This document shows, in pieces, positions 54,350 to 63,331 of a stretch of 64,000 nt of DNA. The translations under genes and the position numbers were made by a program. The notes beneath the pieces were generated by a model that was not told the DNA's origin, ran no database searches, and saw nothing but the letters and a program-made list of their open reading frames with translations. Origin of the DNA: an uncultured Roseicyclus sp. (GTDB lineage Bacteria; Pseudomonadota; Alphaproteobacteria; Rhodobacterales; Rhodobacteraceae); contig CANLLF010000004.1 in assembly GCA_947491935.1 (NCBI GenBank), positions 620,001-684,000 on the forward strand, given 5' to 3'. Numbering within the stretch: position 1 is the first letter of the stretch; the number at the start of each line of letters is the position of its first letter.

Positions 54350-55345
54350 ATGACCCCTGACAGATGGACCCTTGCAATCGAGGGCGGTGAATTCGAGCCG
54401 CCCGACGGCCCCGTGCTGGTAATGCACGCGCGGGCCGACAGCGATTTCGTGTCGCTGGGGCAGGTAACCTGCGTGCAGGGTTTCGCGCCGGATTACGACA
54501 GGCTGGCGGCCCGCGGTGAGACCGTGATGGTGGAGCCCGAGGGCAGCTATGCCGCCGCGCTTGTGCAAATCACCAAATCGCGCGCGGGCACGTTGTCCGC
54601 CATTGCCGAGGCGTTGGGCCACATCCCGCCCGGTGGCCTCCTGATGGTCGACGGCCAGAAGGACGAAGGGATCGAAGCCATCGTGAAACAGCTCCGGCTG
54701 GTCTTCGAGGTCGACGGCGTCATGTCAAAATCCCACGGCAAGCTTGCCTGGCTCCGCCGCCCGGCTGACATGCCGCAGCAGGTTGTCAACTGGATCGTCG
54801 CTCCCGAGCCGGGCATGCATGGCTACCTGACGATCCCCGGCGGCTTTTCCGTCGATGGGCCGGATCGCGGGTCGGAACTCCTGGTTGCCCTGCTGCCGGA
54901 ACTGAAAGGCCGCGTCGCCGATTGGGGCGCGGGCTGGGGCTATATCGCCGGGGAGATCCTGGCGGAGCAGGAGACGATCGACAGCCTTGACCTGATCGAG
55001 GCCGATCACGGGATGCTCGAGGCCGCGAAGATCAACATCGATGATCCGCGCGCCACATTTCACTGGGCCGATGTCACCCGATTCACGCCGGATGCGCCCT
55101 ATGACGCGATCCTGTGCAACCCGCCCTTCCATACCGGCCGCCGGGCCGATCCGGGGCTGGGGCGGGCGTTCATCCAGTCCGCCGCGCGGAACCTCGCGTC
55201 AAAGGGGCGGTTTTTCATGGTGGCCAACCGCCATCTGCCTTATGAGGACACCCTCAAAGCGGTCTTCGGAACGGGCCGCATGTTGGGTGAGCTTGAGGGC
55301 TACAAAATCTACGAAGCGGCCAGACCGAAAAAGGCCGGCCGCTAG
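54350..55345 (+). CDS. Class I SAM-dependent methyltransferase (RsmC-like)
   Basis: A 331-residue protein with two related halves, as in RsmC rRNA guanine-N2 methyltransferases. The C-terminal half has VADWGAGWGYIAGEIL near residues 186-201 as SAM motif I and LCNPPFHTG near 254-262 as the NPPF catalytic motif. Expected to methylate a guanine of 16S rRNA. Confidence 0.82.
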   Translation: MTPDRWTLAIEGGEFEPPDGPVLVMHARADSDFVSLGQVTCVQGFAPDYDRLAARGETVMVEPEGSYAAALVQITKSRAGTLSAIAEALGHIPPGGLLMVDGQKDEGIEAIVKQLRLVFEVDGVMSKSHGKLAWLRRPADMPQQVVNWIVAPEPGMHGYLTIPGGFSVDGPDRGSELLVALLPELKGRVADWGAGWGYIAGEILAEQETIDSLDLIEADHGMLEAAKINIDDPRATFHWADVTRFTPDAPYDAILCNPPFHTGRRADPGLGRAFIQSAARNLASKGRFFMVANRHLPYEDTLKAVFGTGRMLGELEGYKIYEAARPKKAGR

Positions 55346-55372
55346 AGCGTCCACAATCCAAGGATCAGACAG

Positions 55373-56182
55373 ATGGGCCTATCCATCCAGGGCAAGACCG
55401 CCATTGTCACCGGTGCCGCCAACGGCGTCGGGCTGGCCATTGCGCGCCATTTCATCGACCGCGGGGCCAACGTGATGTTCGCCGACCGCGACAAGGACCG
55501 CCTCAAAGACGAATGTGGCGAGATCGATGGTGAAGACGATCAGATCAAGTATTTCTCGGGCGATCTGCGGGAACGGCTGACGATTGAAAACCTGATCTCG
55601 GCGACGATCGACGCATATGACCGCGTCGATATTCTGGTCAATGCCAGCCGCCAGATCCTCACAACCGATCCGCTGGATCCGACCGATAGCTCGGTTGAGG
55701 CGATGCTGGAGCAAAACACCTACCCCGCCCTGCGCCTCAGCCAGGCCGTGGCCAAGCGCATGATCGCCCAGGCCGAAGCGGCCGGGCTGGAGGAGGGGCC
55801 TTTGGGCTCCATCGTCAATATCTCCTCCATCGCGGCGCGGCGTACCCATCCCGATCTGATGGGCTATTCCATTGCGACCGCCGCGCTGGATCAGGTCACC
55901 CGTAGCCTTGCCGTGGCGCTAGCCCCGCATCGCATCCGGGTGAACGGTGTCGCGTTCGGCTCCGTGATGTCCGCCAGCCTGAAGGACAGCCTGAATGAAA
56001 CGGACGGCCTGCGTCAGGAAATCCGTGAATGCACGCCAATGGGCCGGATCGCATCGGCCCGCGAAGTGACGGCGGCGGTGCAGTTCCTGGCCTCCGACGG
56101 AGCCGGCTTCGTGACCGGTGAGGTGATGACCGTCGATGGCGGCCGCACCCTTCTCGACAGTGTCACAACCGCCGCCCATTAG
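55373..56182 (+). CDS. SDR-family protein lacking the catalytic Lys
   Basis: A 269-residue Rossmann-fold protein. TGAANGVG at residues 13-20 and a conserved VDGG near the end are normal, and the Ser region NISSIAAR lies near 147-154. The active site reads YSIAT: Tyr165 is present but the usual Lys, expected at 169, is Thr. A reduced or non-enzymatic role is possible. It starts 27 bp after the methyltransferase. Confidence 0.85.
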   Translation: MGLSIQGKTAIVTGAANGVGLAIARHFIDRGANVMFADRDKDRLKDECGEIDGEDDQIKYFSGDLRERLTIENLISATIDAYDRVDILVNASRQILTTDPLDPTDSSVEAMLEQNTYPALRLSQAVAKRMIAQAEAAGLEEGPLGSIVNISSIAARRTHPDLMGYSIATAALDQVTRSLAVALAPHRIRVNGVAFGSVMSASLKDSLNETDGLRQEIRECTPMGRIASAREVTAAVQFLASDGAGFVTGEVMTVDGGRTLLDSVTTAAH

Positions 56183-56190
56183 GCGCGGCG

Positions 56191-56784
56191 CTACCCCGCA
56201 ACCTGATCACAATTCGCTCCGCTGATATCAACGCCGGTGAACCAGCCGGTGGTAACCACATCGCCCGCCGGGCCCGTCACGATGTCGCCAAAGACCCACC
56301 CGTTCGGGCTGCCGAAATAGGTGGTGACGACCGATTGACCGGTCTGTGCCGTCCCCACGACGGGGGATTGCGGCGACGTGCTGGCGTGCAAGTTGAAAGC
56401 TGGCCCCCGATAGCCCCAACAGGCATATCCGCCGATATGATCCGGTGCCGGCAGGTCGATGAATTGTGCAAACCGGTTGCGCACCTCCCACATCGCCGCA
56501 CTGGGCGGTTGGGCTGTGTTGATCTGGCACCCAACAAAGGTTTCGCCGTCGCGGATGAGCGCGACGGTTTCCGCCAGATCGGGCGGCGGCGTCGGGCCGG
56601 AGCCGGTGCAGTCGGAATTATCGAACAAGGCCTGACCGGCCGCGGAGCTGAAGCAATGGCCAAGCCGGTCAAAGATCATATTCCGCACCACCCAGGCTTC
56701 GGTGCAGAAATCCACGCCTTGGGCCGTGGCAGGCAAGGGAATGATGCCTAGCCACAGGGCAAGGACGAGTTTGGCATGACGCAT
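56191..56784 (-). CDS. Secreted Cys-rich SH3-like protein (197 aa)
   Basis: A signal peptide (MRHAKLVLALWLGIIPLPATA) precedes a Cys-rich mature domain (VDFCTEAWVVRNMIFDRLGHCF, in parts, near residues 24-45), reminiscent of YARHG/DUF4453 modules. The second half (about 131-190, LHASTSPQSPVVGTAQTG...GWVFGD) looks like a bacterial SH3 domain. Probably periplasmic wall-binding. Confidence 0.65.
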   Translation of the reverse strand: MRHAKLVLALWLGIIPLPATAQGVDFCTEAWVVRNMIFDRLGHCFSSAAGQALFDNSDCTGSGPTPPPDLAETVALIRDGETFVGCQINTAQPPSAAMWEVRNRFAQFIDLPAPDHIGGYACWGYRGPAFNLHASTSPQSPVVGTAQTGQSVVTTYFGSPNGWVFGDIVTGPAGDVVTTGWFTGVDISGANCDQVAG

Positions 56785-56901
56785 GGGGTGGTCTCCGGGG
56801 CAGCGGCTTCAGTGACCGAATGCTAACCAGGTATCTGCATTTGACCAACCCCGGAAAGCGGGGGTGAACCGGGCAAGCCGCCCCTGGAGCTTCCCCAAAT
56901 G

Positions 56902-56927
56902 AAAACGGCGCCGGAAGATCCGACGCC
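56902..56927 (-). terminator. Rho-independent terminator of trcR
   Basis: On the minus strand a 9-bp stem (one G-U pair) formed by 56927-56919 and 56915-56907, loop of 3 bases, is followed by TTTT at 56905-56902. It is 31 bp after the trcR stop. Confidence 0.75.
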
Positions 56928-56958
56928 GCCCGTTCTCTCATTCAGGCAAGGCGCTGGA

Positions 56959-57729
56959 TTACTTGCCCTCATCCTCTTCGTCATCGTCATCGCTGTCCCC
57001 GGCGGGGAGATTGAAGAAGCTCTCGGCGCTGCGGCTGACATCGTGGGGCGCTTCGGTCTCTTCATCCTCGACGGTTCCGGAGAGCGAGAACGTCTCAAGC
57101 CCGGCAATGGCCGTTGGCACGCTCGGCTCGGGATCCATCCCCAGCGAGGTTTCCGTCGATACCAGCTTGCGTCGCTCATCATCGCTCATCACGCCGCCTT
57201 CCGCCGCCTTCTTGGCGTTGGCCTTCTGAACCGCCGCATCAAGCTCGGATTGCTTGCAGAGGCCGAGCGCCACGGGATCAATCGGCTGAATGTTCGAGAT
57301 GTTCCAATGGGTCCGCTCGCGGATCGCCTGAATGGTCGGCTTGGTTGTGCCCACCAGCTTGGAGATCTGGCCATCGGTCAGTTCGGGATGGAATTTCACC
57401 AGCCAAAGGATGGAAGCCGGGCGGTCCTGCCGCTTCGACAGCGGCGTGTAGCGCGGGCCACGGCGCTTTTCCTCACCCACGGCGGCCGGGTTGTGCTTGA
57501 GCTTCAGCTTGTGATTGACGTCCTTCTCGGCGGCGTCGATCTCCTCCTGGGTCAGCTGATTGTTGACGATCGGGTCGAAGCCTTTCACGCCGGTGGCCAC
57601 GTCGCCATCGGCGATGCCCTGCACTTCCAGTTCGTGCAGGCCACAGAAATCGCCGATCTGCTTGAAGCTCAGCGTCGTGTTGTCAACCAGCCAGACAGCG
57701 GTGGCTTTGGTCATGATCGGTTTGTTCAT
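56959..57729 (-). CDS. trcR: Cell-cycle transcriptional regulator TrcR (DUF1013)
   Basis: A 256-residue protein of the DUF1013 family, restricted to alphaproteobacteria and named TrcR. It begins MNKPIMTKATAVWLVDNTTL, with helix-turn-helix-like GDFCGLHELEVQGIADGDVA near residues 27-46 and LTDGQISKLVGTTKPTIQAI near 119-138. The C-terminal tail is highly acidic (DSDDDDEEDEGK). It probably binds DNA or RNA polymerase in cell-cycle control. Confidence 0.9.
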   Translation of the reverse strand: MNKPIMTKATAVWLVDNTTLSFKQIGDFCGLHELEVQGIADGDVATGVKGFDPIVNNQLTQEEIDAAEKDVNHKLKLKHNPAAVGEEKRRGPRYTPLSKRQDRPASILWLVKFHPELTDGQISKLVGTTKPTIQAIRERTHWNISNIQPIDPVALGLCKQSELDAAVQKANAKKAAEGGVMSDDERRKLVSTETSLGMDPEPSVPTAIAGLETFSLSGTVEDEETEAPHDVSRSAESFFNLPAGDSDDDDEEDEGK

Positions 57730-57865
57730 CTTCGGGTCCCTCCGGGTCCAATGATACGAGGAAAGAGGCCGGTGGAAGCGGCTTGCGGGCGGATGCCTCG
57801 CAGATCCTCGATTTCGGGGAAATCGCAGCGTATATAGGCCCGGAATCGCCGGGAGGGAAGGCCTA

Positions 57866-58498
57866 ATGAAACGACTGATCCTGGCAATGATCTGCGTGGC
57901 CGGTCTGGCGCAGGCCGAGGGCGAGCAGGCGGGCACGTTCGATTACTACGTTTTGGCGCTCAGCTGGACACCCACATGGTGCGCGCTGGAAGGCGATGAT
58001 CGCGACAGCCCGCAATGCGAGGGCGGCCGGGGATACGGGTTCACCCTGCACGGGCTGTGGCCGCAATACGAAACCGGTTGGCCCAGTTTCTGCCCCACGA
58101 CGTTTCGCGCTCCGTCTCGCGGAATGACCGGTGAGATGACCGATATCATGGGAAGCGCGGGCCTCGCCTGGCATCAATGGCGTAAACATGGCGTCTGCAC
58201 GGGGCTCGAAGCGCTGGATTACTATGCGTTGTCCCGACTGGCCTATGACAGCGTCGCCCGCCCCGATCTGCTGCGCCGTCTCGATGAAGAAGTCCGCCTG
58301 CCGGCGGCGGTAATCGAAGAGGCGTTTCTGGAAGTGAACCCACAGCTTGAGCCCGACATGCTCACCGTGACCTGTCGCGCCAACCGCATCCAGGAAGTCC
58401 GCATCTGCCTGACCCGCGGCCTGGAACCACGCATATGTGGCTCTGACGTGATCCGCGATTGCACATCCCCCGACGCGCTCTTTTCGCCGATGCGGTAG
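57866..58498 (+). CDS. Ribonuclease T2 family protein
   Basis: A 210-residue secreted RNase. A signal peptide ends near residue 17; CAS I is TLHGLWPQ with His62 and CAS II is HQWRKHGVC with His103, Lys107 and His108. Eight or more Cys support disulfides. Expected to cleave RNA in the periplasm or outside the cell via 2',3'-cyclic phosphates. ATG at 57866. Confidence 0.92.
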   Translation: MKRLILAMICVAGLAQAEGEQAGTFDYYVLALSWTPTWCALEGDDRDSPQCEGGRGYGFTLHGLWPQYETGWPSFCPTTFRAPSRGMTGEMTDIMGSAGLAWHQWRKHGVCTGLEALDYYALSRLAYDSVARPDLLRRLDEEVRLPAAVIEEAFLEVNPQLEPDMLTVTCRANRIQEVRICLTRGLEPRICGSDVIRDCTSPDALFSPMR

Positions 58499-58547
58499 GG
58501 GCCACTGCCCTTCATACGCTGGCATCTGTGGTACATTTGACGGCTCA

Positions 58548-58605
58548 GGGGGGCTGTCTGCCCCCCGCCTTCGGCTCCCCCCGAGAGTTTTGCGACCAAG
58601 ATGAA
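58548..58605 (+). repeat. Hairpin plus CCAAGATGAA motif (clade intergenic element), copy 1
   Basis: GGGGGGC (58548-58554) pairs with GCCCCCC (58560-58566), then GCC-TTC-GGC, followed by GAGAGTTTTGCGACCAAGAT and GAA (58583-58605). I associate such motifs with the ends of many genes in Rhodobacteraceae. A second, inverted copy of the CTCCC/TTTTC/CCAAGATGAA part is at 58773-58795. Confidence 0.5.
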
Positions 58606-58655
58606 GGGGGCGTTTACCACCCATTAAGGTTAACGCGACAAGCTGAGCGGGCGTC

Positions 58656-58762
58656 GATGGGTGGAGACCGACTCGGCGTCCAAGGTGAAACCCCATCCGA
58701 CGGGAAAGCTGGCCAAGGTGAGGACCCGACCGCCGGATGGGGCGCTTGTCAGATGACATCCG
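58656..58762. ncRNA. Candidate structured RNA with three competing helices
   Basis: GATGGG (58656-58661) can pair with CCCATC (58692-58697). CCCCATCCG (58691-58699) is exactly complementary to CGGATGGGG (58734-58742). CGGATG (58734-58739) can also pair with CATCCG (58757-58762). The three helices exclude one another pairwise, as in attenuators or riboswitches. No gene lies downstream on either strand, so an independent small RNA is more likely. Strand is unclear. Confidence 0.35.
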
Positions 58763-58919
58763 GGCGCGCCGTTTCATCTTGGCAAGAAAACTCCCGCCGG
58801 AAGCCCCACTCTCACAGCTTGTGCCACCGGTTCAAGACGGCATGGCCAGTTCACGCCACGCGCCAACCGCGCCGCAGGCGCGCAGGCGAATGCAGCGCAG
58901 CTGCGCAATTGGATTGGGA

Positions 58920-59519
58920 TCACATAGATTTCCTGGCATGCAGGGCCGCCGAGATTGTACCGTCATCGAGGTAATCCAGCTCACCGCCGATGGGCACGCC
59001 CTGGGCCAGCGATGTCAGGCTCACACCGGTCATGGCCAGTTCGTCGGCGATGTAATGGGCCGTGGTTTGCCCGTCGACCGTGGCATTCAGCGCGAGGATC
59101 ACTTCGGTGATCCCTTCATCGGCCATACGCGAGATCAGGCGCGGGATCCGCAGGTCCTCGGGGCCCACATCGTCGAGCGCTGACAATGTCCCACCCAGTA
59201 CGTGGTAGCGCCCCTTGAAGGCGCCGCCCCGCTCCATGGCCCACAAATCGGCGACGTCTTCCACAACACATAATTCACCGGTGGCGCGGCCCACATCCGT
59301 GCAGATCCCGCACAAATCGCCGGTCCCGATGTTTCCGCAATTCACGCATTCCCGCGCCGTCTCGGCCACCCGGCCCATCATCTCAGCCAGGGGGCGCATC
59401 AGAGCGCCACGCTTCTTGATCAGCGTTAGGACCGCGCGGCGGGCGGAACGGGGGCCAAGGCCTGGCAGGCGGGCCATGATCCCGATCAGCTCTTCGATAT
59501 CCTTGGGCGTATCAGCCAC
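58920..59519 (-). CDS. recR: Recombination mediator protein RecR
   Basis: A 199-residue ring-forming DNA-binding protein of RecFOR gap repair. An HhH region ([12 protein letters not shown]) is near residues 18-29, the zinc finger Cys are C58, C61, C70 and C73, and a Toprim domain follows with [12 protein letters not shown] near 85-96. It is 15 bp after ybaB in the dnaX-GNAT-ybaB-recR set. Confidence 0.96.
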   Translation of the reverse strand: MADTPKDIEELIGIMARLPGLGPRSARRAVLTLIKKRGALMRPLAEMMGRVAETARECVNCGNIGTGDLCGICTDVGRATGELCVVEDVADLWAMERGGAFKGRYHVLGGTLSALDDVGPEDLRIPRLISRMADEGITEVILALNATVDGQTTAHYIADELAMTGVSLTSLAQGVPIGGELDYLDDGTISAALHARKSM

Positions 59520-59534
59520 GTCTTGTTCCGCGGA

Positions 59535-59879
59535 TCAGAATGGCATCTTGACGCCGGGGGGCAGGCCCATCTCTTCGGTCAAGCGCCCCATTTCTTCGTT
59601 GTTCTTCTCTTGCGCCTTGGATTGTGCATCCTTGATGGCGGCAAGGATCAGGTCCTCAACGACCTCCTTATCATCCTCGTTGAAGATCGACGGGTCGATA
59701 TCCAGCGCCGTCAACTCGCCCTTAGCCGTCGCGGTTGCCTTCACCAGGCCTGCGCCGGATTCTCCGGTGACGGTCATGGTCGCGAGGTTTTCCTGCATCT
59801 CGGCCATCTTGCCCTGCAGTTCCTGCGCCTGTTTCATCATCTTGGCCATGTCGCCAAGATTGCCCAATCCCTTCAACAT
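59535..59879 (-). CDS. YbaB/EbfC family nucleoid-associated protein
   Basis: A 114-residue DNA-binding protein of the YbaB/EbfC family: MLKGLGNLGDMAKMMKQAQE at residues 1-20 and the later LTALDIDPSIFNEDDKEVVEDLI (in parts). It is commonly found between dnaX and recR and binds DNA as a dimer. Confidence 0.95.
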   Translation of the reverse strand: MLKGLGNLGDMAKMMKQAQELQGKMAEMQENLATMTVTGESGAGLVKATATAKGELTALDIDPSIFNEDDKEVVEDLILAAIKDAQSKAQEKNNEEMGRLTEEMGLPPGVKMPF

Positions 59880-59986
59880 CTCGCATTCTCCTGTTGTGTT
59901 ATCGCTTTAGATACGGGCAGGGCGGCAGGGCGGCAAGGTGATCGCACCTTGTTTCCAGCTGCCAGCCCGGTGAGGTTCGCCCGCGC

Positions 59987-60454
59987 CTATCCCAAAACCT
60001 TGGAATAGTGGTGCCTCAGGGGGGCCATTCCAGCGGCTTCGAACATGCGATGGGCGTCATGGTTCGCCGCCCAGGTATTCAGCGTCAGGGTGGTGCATCC
60101 AAGGGATCTTGCCTGTGTTTCGGCGGTGTCCAGCAACGCGCGGCCAATGCCCTCGCACTGGCGTTCCGGCAGAACGGCGATGTGTTCGACATGAAGGTCC
60201 GGCTGAGACATGCCATAAGGCGTCTCTTTGCCCGGACGGTGGCGGGCAAAGAGGTAGCCACACTCCTCCGCGGTGATCCAGATGAGGCAATCCTCCTCCG
60301 CCAACATCCGCGCGAAAAAGGCGCGCATCTCGGTCGCATCGACATCTGCCTTGAACCGATCAGGATACGCCGCGGCGTGCCAGCTCTGCACCACGGCATT
60401 CAAGCGCAGCAAGGCGTCCAGATCATTCTCCGTCGCGCGGCGGATCTCGATCAT
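59987..60454 (-). CDS. GNAT-family N-acetyltransferase
   Basis: A 155-residue acetyltransferase. The acetyl-CoA motif A is VEHIAVLPERQCEGIGRALL near residues 89-108 (Q-x-x-G-I-G type), followed by LTLNTWAANHDAHRMFEAAG near 123-142. The ATG at 60454 overlaps the dnaX stop (ATGA), so it is translated with dnaX, an unusual insertion in the dnaX-ybaB-recR order. Substrate unknown. Confidence 0.85.
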   Translation of the reverse strand: MIEIRRATENDLDALLRLNAVVQSWHAAAYPDRFKADVDATEMRAFFARMLAEEDCLIWITAEECGYLFARHRPGKETPYGMSQPDLHVEHIAVLPERQCEGIGRALLDTAETQARSLGCTTLTLNTWAANHDAHRMFEAAGMAPLRHHYSKVLG

Positions 60455-62205
60455 TCGTCTTCGAACGGATCCCAATCATCCGCTTCTTCCGGGATCTCTT
60501 CCAGCGCCGTGGCCGCCGCCTCCTGCTCCAGATCCGCGTGGGACCGGATTTCGGCAATTCGCGCCTTTGGAAACCGCGACAGGACCGCCTGCATCAGCGG
60601 ATGTTGGGATACTTCATCTTCGACGGCGCGGCGTTTGGCCTGCTCCTGTTCCTCAATCGTCAGGCCGCCGCCCGAAGAGGCAACGGTGATCCCCCACCGC
60701 GCTCCCGTGGCCGTCTGCAACAGGCGCCCGAGCCGTTGGATCAGATCGCGCGGCGCGGCGTCTGTCACCTCCACTTCCAGCCGTCCCGGGCTGTAGGAGA
60801 CAAGCCGCAGTGCGGTTTTCACCTCGATCAGCAGCTTGATGTCCCGCGCGGATTCGACCAGCGCGACAATACTGTCGAAGGTTGGGTAAAGCGACAGGTC
60901 CGGCCCGGCCTGTGGTGCGAGGGCGGCCTGCGGGCCTCCCCCGCCGCCCGACGGTGCAGGCCCGGTTGTGCGTGCCACGGGGCCGGGGCCAAGGGGCGCG
61001 GAGCCTCCGGGCGCGGGCGCGCCAGCGGACGGGCGCGGCATTTCCGACAGCTTCTTGACGAGATCGCCCGGGGTCGGCAGTTCAGCCACATGGGTCAGGC
61101 GGATCACCGCCATTTCCGCGGCCATCATCGCGTTCGGGGCCATGGAAACCTCTTCGAGCGCTTTCAGCAACATCTGCCACATCCGCGTCAGCACCCGCAT
61201 CGGCAGTTTCTCGGCCAGGGCCAGCCCGCGGGTGCGTTCATCGGGCGCAATCGTCGGATCTTCGGCGGCCTCGGGCGTGATCGAAATCACGCTCAGCCAA
61301 TGGGTGATTTCCGCCAGATCGCGCAACACGGCGACCGGATCGGCGCCGTCGGCATATTGCGCGCCCAGTTCATCCAGCGCCTTGGCAGCCTCTCCGGCCA
61401 TGATCGCCTCGAACAGGTCCAGCACACGGCCCCGGTCGGCCAGCCCCAGCATCGCGCGCACCTGATCCGCCGTCGTCTCTCCCGCGCCGTGGGCAATCGC
61501 CTGATCCAGCAGGCTCATCGCGTCCCGCACGGAGCCTTCGGCGGCTCGTGTGATCAGCGCCAGGGCATCTTCGGCGATCTCGGCACTTTCCAGCCCTGCG
61601 ATCCGCGACAGATGCGCGATCATCACTTCCGGCTCGATCCGGCGCAGGTCAAATCGCTGGCAGCGCGACAGCACCGTCACCGGCACCTTGCGGATCTCGG
61701 TCGTCGCGAACAGAAACTTCACATGGGCGGGCGGCTCTTCCAGTGTCTTCAGAAGCGCGTTGAACGCACTTGTCGACAGCATGTGAACCTCGTCGATGAT
61801 GAAGATCTTGTAGCGGGCCTGTGCCGCGCGGTAGCTGACCGTTTCGATGATCGCGTCGCGGATGTTCTGCACGCCGGTATTCGACGCCGCGTCCATCTCC
61901 ATCACATCCACATGGCGGCCCTCGGCAATCGCCACGCAATTCTGGCACACGCCGCAGGGGTCGGTTGTCGGGCCGCCTTCGCCGTCCGCCCCAATGCAGT
62001 TCAGCCCCTTGGCGATGATCCGCGCCGTGGTCGTCTTGCCGGTGCCACGGATGCCCGTCAGCATGAAGGCCTGCGCGATGCGGTCGGCGTCAAACGCGTT
62101 CTTCAACGTGCGCACCATCGCCTCCTGCCCGATCAGGTCGGCAAACGTGGCGGGGCGATATTTCCGGGCAAGGACCTGGTAGCCGGGCTCAGTGGTGCTG
62201 GTCAT
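60451..62205 (-). CDS. dnaX: DNA polymerase III subunits gamma and tau
   Basis: A 584-residue clamp-loader ATPase. The Walker A GIRGTGKT is at residues 51-58, the zinc Cys are C70, C84, C87 and C90, Walker B is the DEVHMLS segment near 122, and the sensor TTEIRKVPVTVLSRCQRF follows. The C-terminal tau region (about 380-584) has a Pro/Gly-rich linker and a DnaE-binding end. I saw no obvious slippery site for gamma. Confidence 0.96.
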   Translation of the reverse strand: MTSTTEPGYQVLARKYRPATFADLIGQEAMVRTLKNAFDADRIAQAFMLTGIRGTGKTTTARIIAKGLNCIGADGEGGPTTDPCGVCQNCVAIAEGRHVDVMEMDAASNTGVQNIRDAIIETVSYRAAQARYKIFIIDEVHMLSTSAFNALLKTLEEPPAHVKFLFATTEIRKVPVTVLSRCQRFDLRRIEPEVMIAHLSRIAGLESAEIAEDALALITRAAEGSVRDAMSLLDQAIAHGAGETTADQVRAMLGLADRGRVLDLFEAIMAGEAAKALDELGAQYADGADPVAVLRDLAEITHWLSVISITPEAAEDPTIAPDERTRGLALAEKLPMRVLTRMWQMLLKALEEVSMAPNAMMAAEMAVIRLTHVAELPTPGDLVKKLSEMPRPSAGAPAPGGSAPLGPGPVARTTGPAPSGGGGGPQAALAPQAGPDLSLYPTFDSIVALVESARDIKLLIEVKTALRLVSYSPGRLEVEVTDAAPRDLIQRLGRLLQTATGARWGITVASSGGGLTIEEQEQAKRRAVEDEVSQHPLMQAVLSRFPKARIAEIRSHADLEQEAAATALEEIPEEADDWDPFEDE

Positions 62206-62267
62206 GGGGACTCATTCAAACGGATCAGCGTCAAAGGTATGCGCCGGGCCGGGCCGCGTCCACCGGA

Positions 62268-62630
62268 TTAGAGGCTCCAGAGGATCGCGCCGGTCAGAAC
62301 GGTGCCAGCGGTCAGGATAACCGCCAGGGCGGTGAAGGAGCGTGATGGCTGCGCCTCCGCGTCGGTCTGCTGCAGGCGGCGATAGGTTTTCAGCGCCTGG
62401 TTTCGTGCCGACCAGAAAATGAAGATCGCCCCGGTCAGGAAAATGGTGGACACCGCCTTCGCGGCCCAGGTCGGATCGAAGGCGCCGAACACGGCTTTCA
62501 GGCCGATGGCCACGCCGATCGCCGCCATGCCCGTGCCCATCCACGACGCAAAGGTGCGTTCATTGGCCAGGATGGTCCGGTCCTCGGCCCATTCGGTGCG
62601 GTCTTCGGCGAGCTTGTTGCGATCACTCAT
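62268..62630 (-). CDS. DUF202-type membrane protein (120 aa)
   Basis: A 120-residue protein beginning with a hydrophilic region (EDRTEWAEDRTILANERTFASWM, in parts) typical of DUF202, followed by three transmembrane helices near residues 32-50, 60-77 and 100-118. ATG at 62630; the extension upstream to 62972 lacks homology. Function unknown. Confidence 0.8.
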   Translation of the reverse strand: MSDRNKLAEDRTEWAEDRTILANERTFASWMGTGMAAIGVAIGLKAVFGAFDPTWAAKAVSTIFLTGAIFIFWSARNQALKTYRRLQQTDAEAQPSRSFTALAVILTAGTVLTGAILWSL

Positions 62631-62813
62631 GGGCCGGTAGCCTAGTGCGCTGCTGCGCCCAAGGCCAGTCGGGCCGTTGACGAATGCAGCGCAATATCCT
62701 CGAATCTCGCGCCGGGCGCTGCGCAGCCCTCGCGGATGCTCCATTGCGTTCGGCCCCGTGCCCCCCGATAACGCGGCGCGTGGCCGGATCGCCACGATGC
62801 GGAGCAGGCGGAA

Positions 62814-63140
62814 ATGCAGCTGACACCTATCCAGATGGCGATGGCCGCCGCCGTATTGACTATGTCGGCCCTGGCCGCGGCGTTCTGGGGCGCGGCACTT
62901 CTGGCGGGTGGCCCACGGGCGGTGATTGCAGCGTTGCCTATCACCGCGATGGCGCTGTTCACCATGGCCCATCTGCCCACGATGGCCGCCGCGATTTTGC
63001 TCTGGCGGGCCGGCGTTGCACAGAGCTGGCCACTGTTGCGATGGGGTCTCTTCGTCGCGATGATCTACTTTTCCGCCGCCTGCATTCTGTCGGTCTTCGG
63101 CAACTTTCTCGCCGCGTCCGTCCTTGGTCTGATCGGCTGA
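62814..63140 (+). CDS. Small hydrophobic membrane protein (108 aa)
   Basis: A 108-residue protein almost entirely hydrophobic, with about three transmembrane helices (near residues 8-30, 36-62 and 75-105). No conserved catalytic motif. Divergent from the DUF202 gene. Function unknown. Confidence 0.6.
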   Translation: MQLTPIQMAMAAAVLTMSALAAAFWGAALLAGGPRAVIAALPITAMALFTMAHLPTMAAAILLWRAGVAQSWPLLRWGLFVAMIYFSAACILSVFGNFLAASVLGLIG

Positions 63141-63331
63141 ACCGCCTGTATGCGACTATTTTCACTTGAAATGAAAACCCGGTGCGCTACGTTCTGGTTT
63201 GTTGACGTAGGGGCAGCATCCAGATCCGCGGACAGCCGTCATCGGCACCCCTGACAGAGCAAACGACAGACACGATTTCGGTGTCTCTCATGCCCTCCCT
63301 AGCGGATCGGTGGGCGAATACGAGGGATCCG

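Larger units (their letters stand above)
58499..58919. other. Structured convergent intergenic region between RNase T2 gene and recR
   Basis: These 421 bases carry no convincing gene. They contain a G/C-run hairpin with a clade-type motif, a core with competing helices, and a second inverted copy of the motif; these are listed separately. A GC-rich palindrome (GCGCAGCTGCGC, near 58896-58907) lies close to the recR stop. Confidence 0.55.

Noticed and set aside
62206-62267. SRP RNA (ffs) near dnaX
   Set aside because: The dnaX-recR context suggested looking for it, but the conserved GGAAGGAAGCAGCC-like core was not found here or between rnt and recR.
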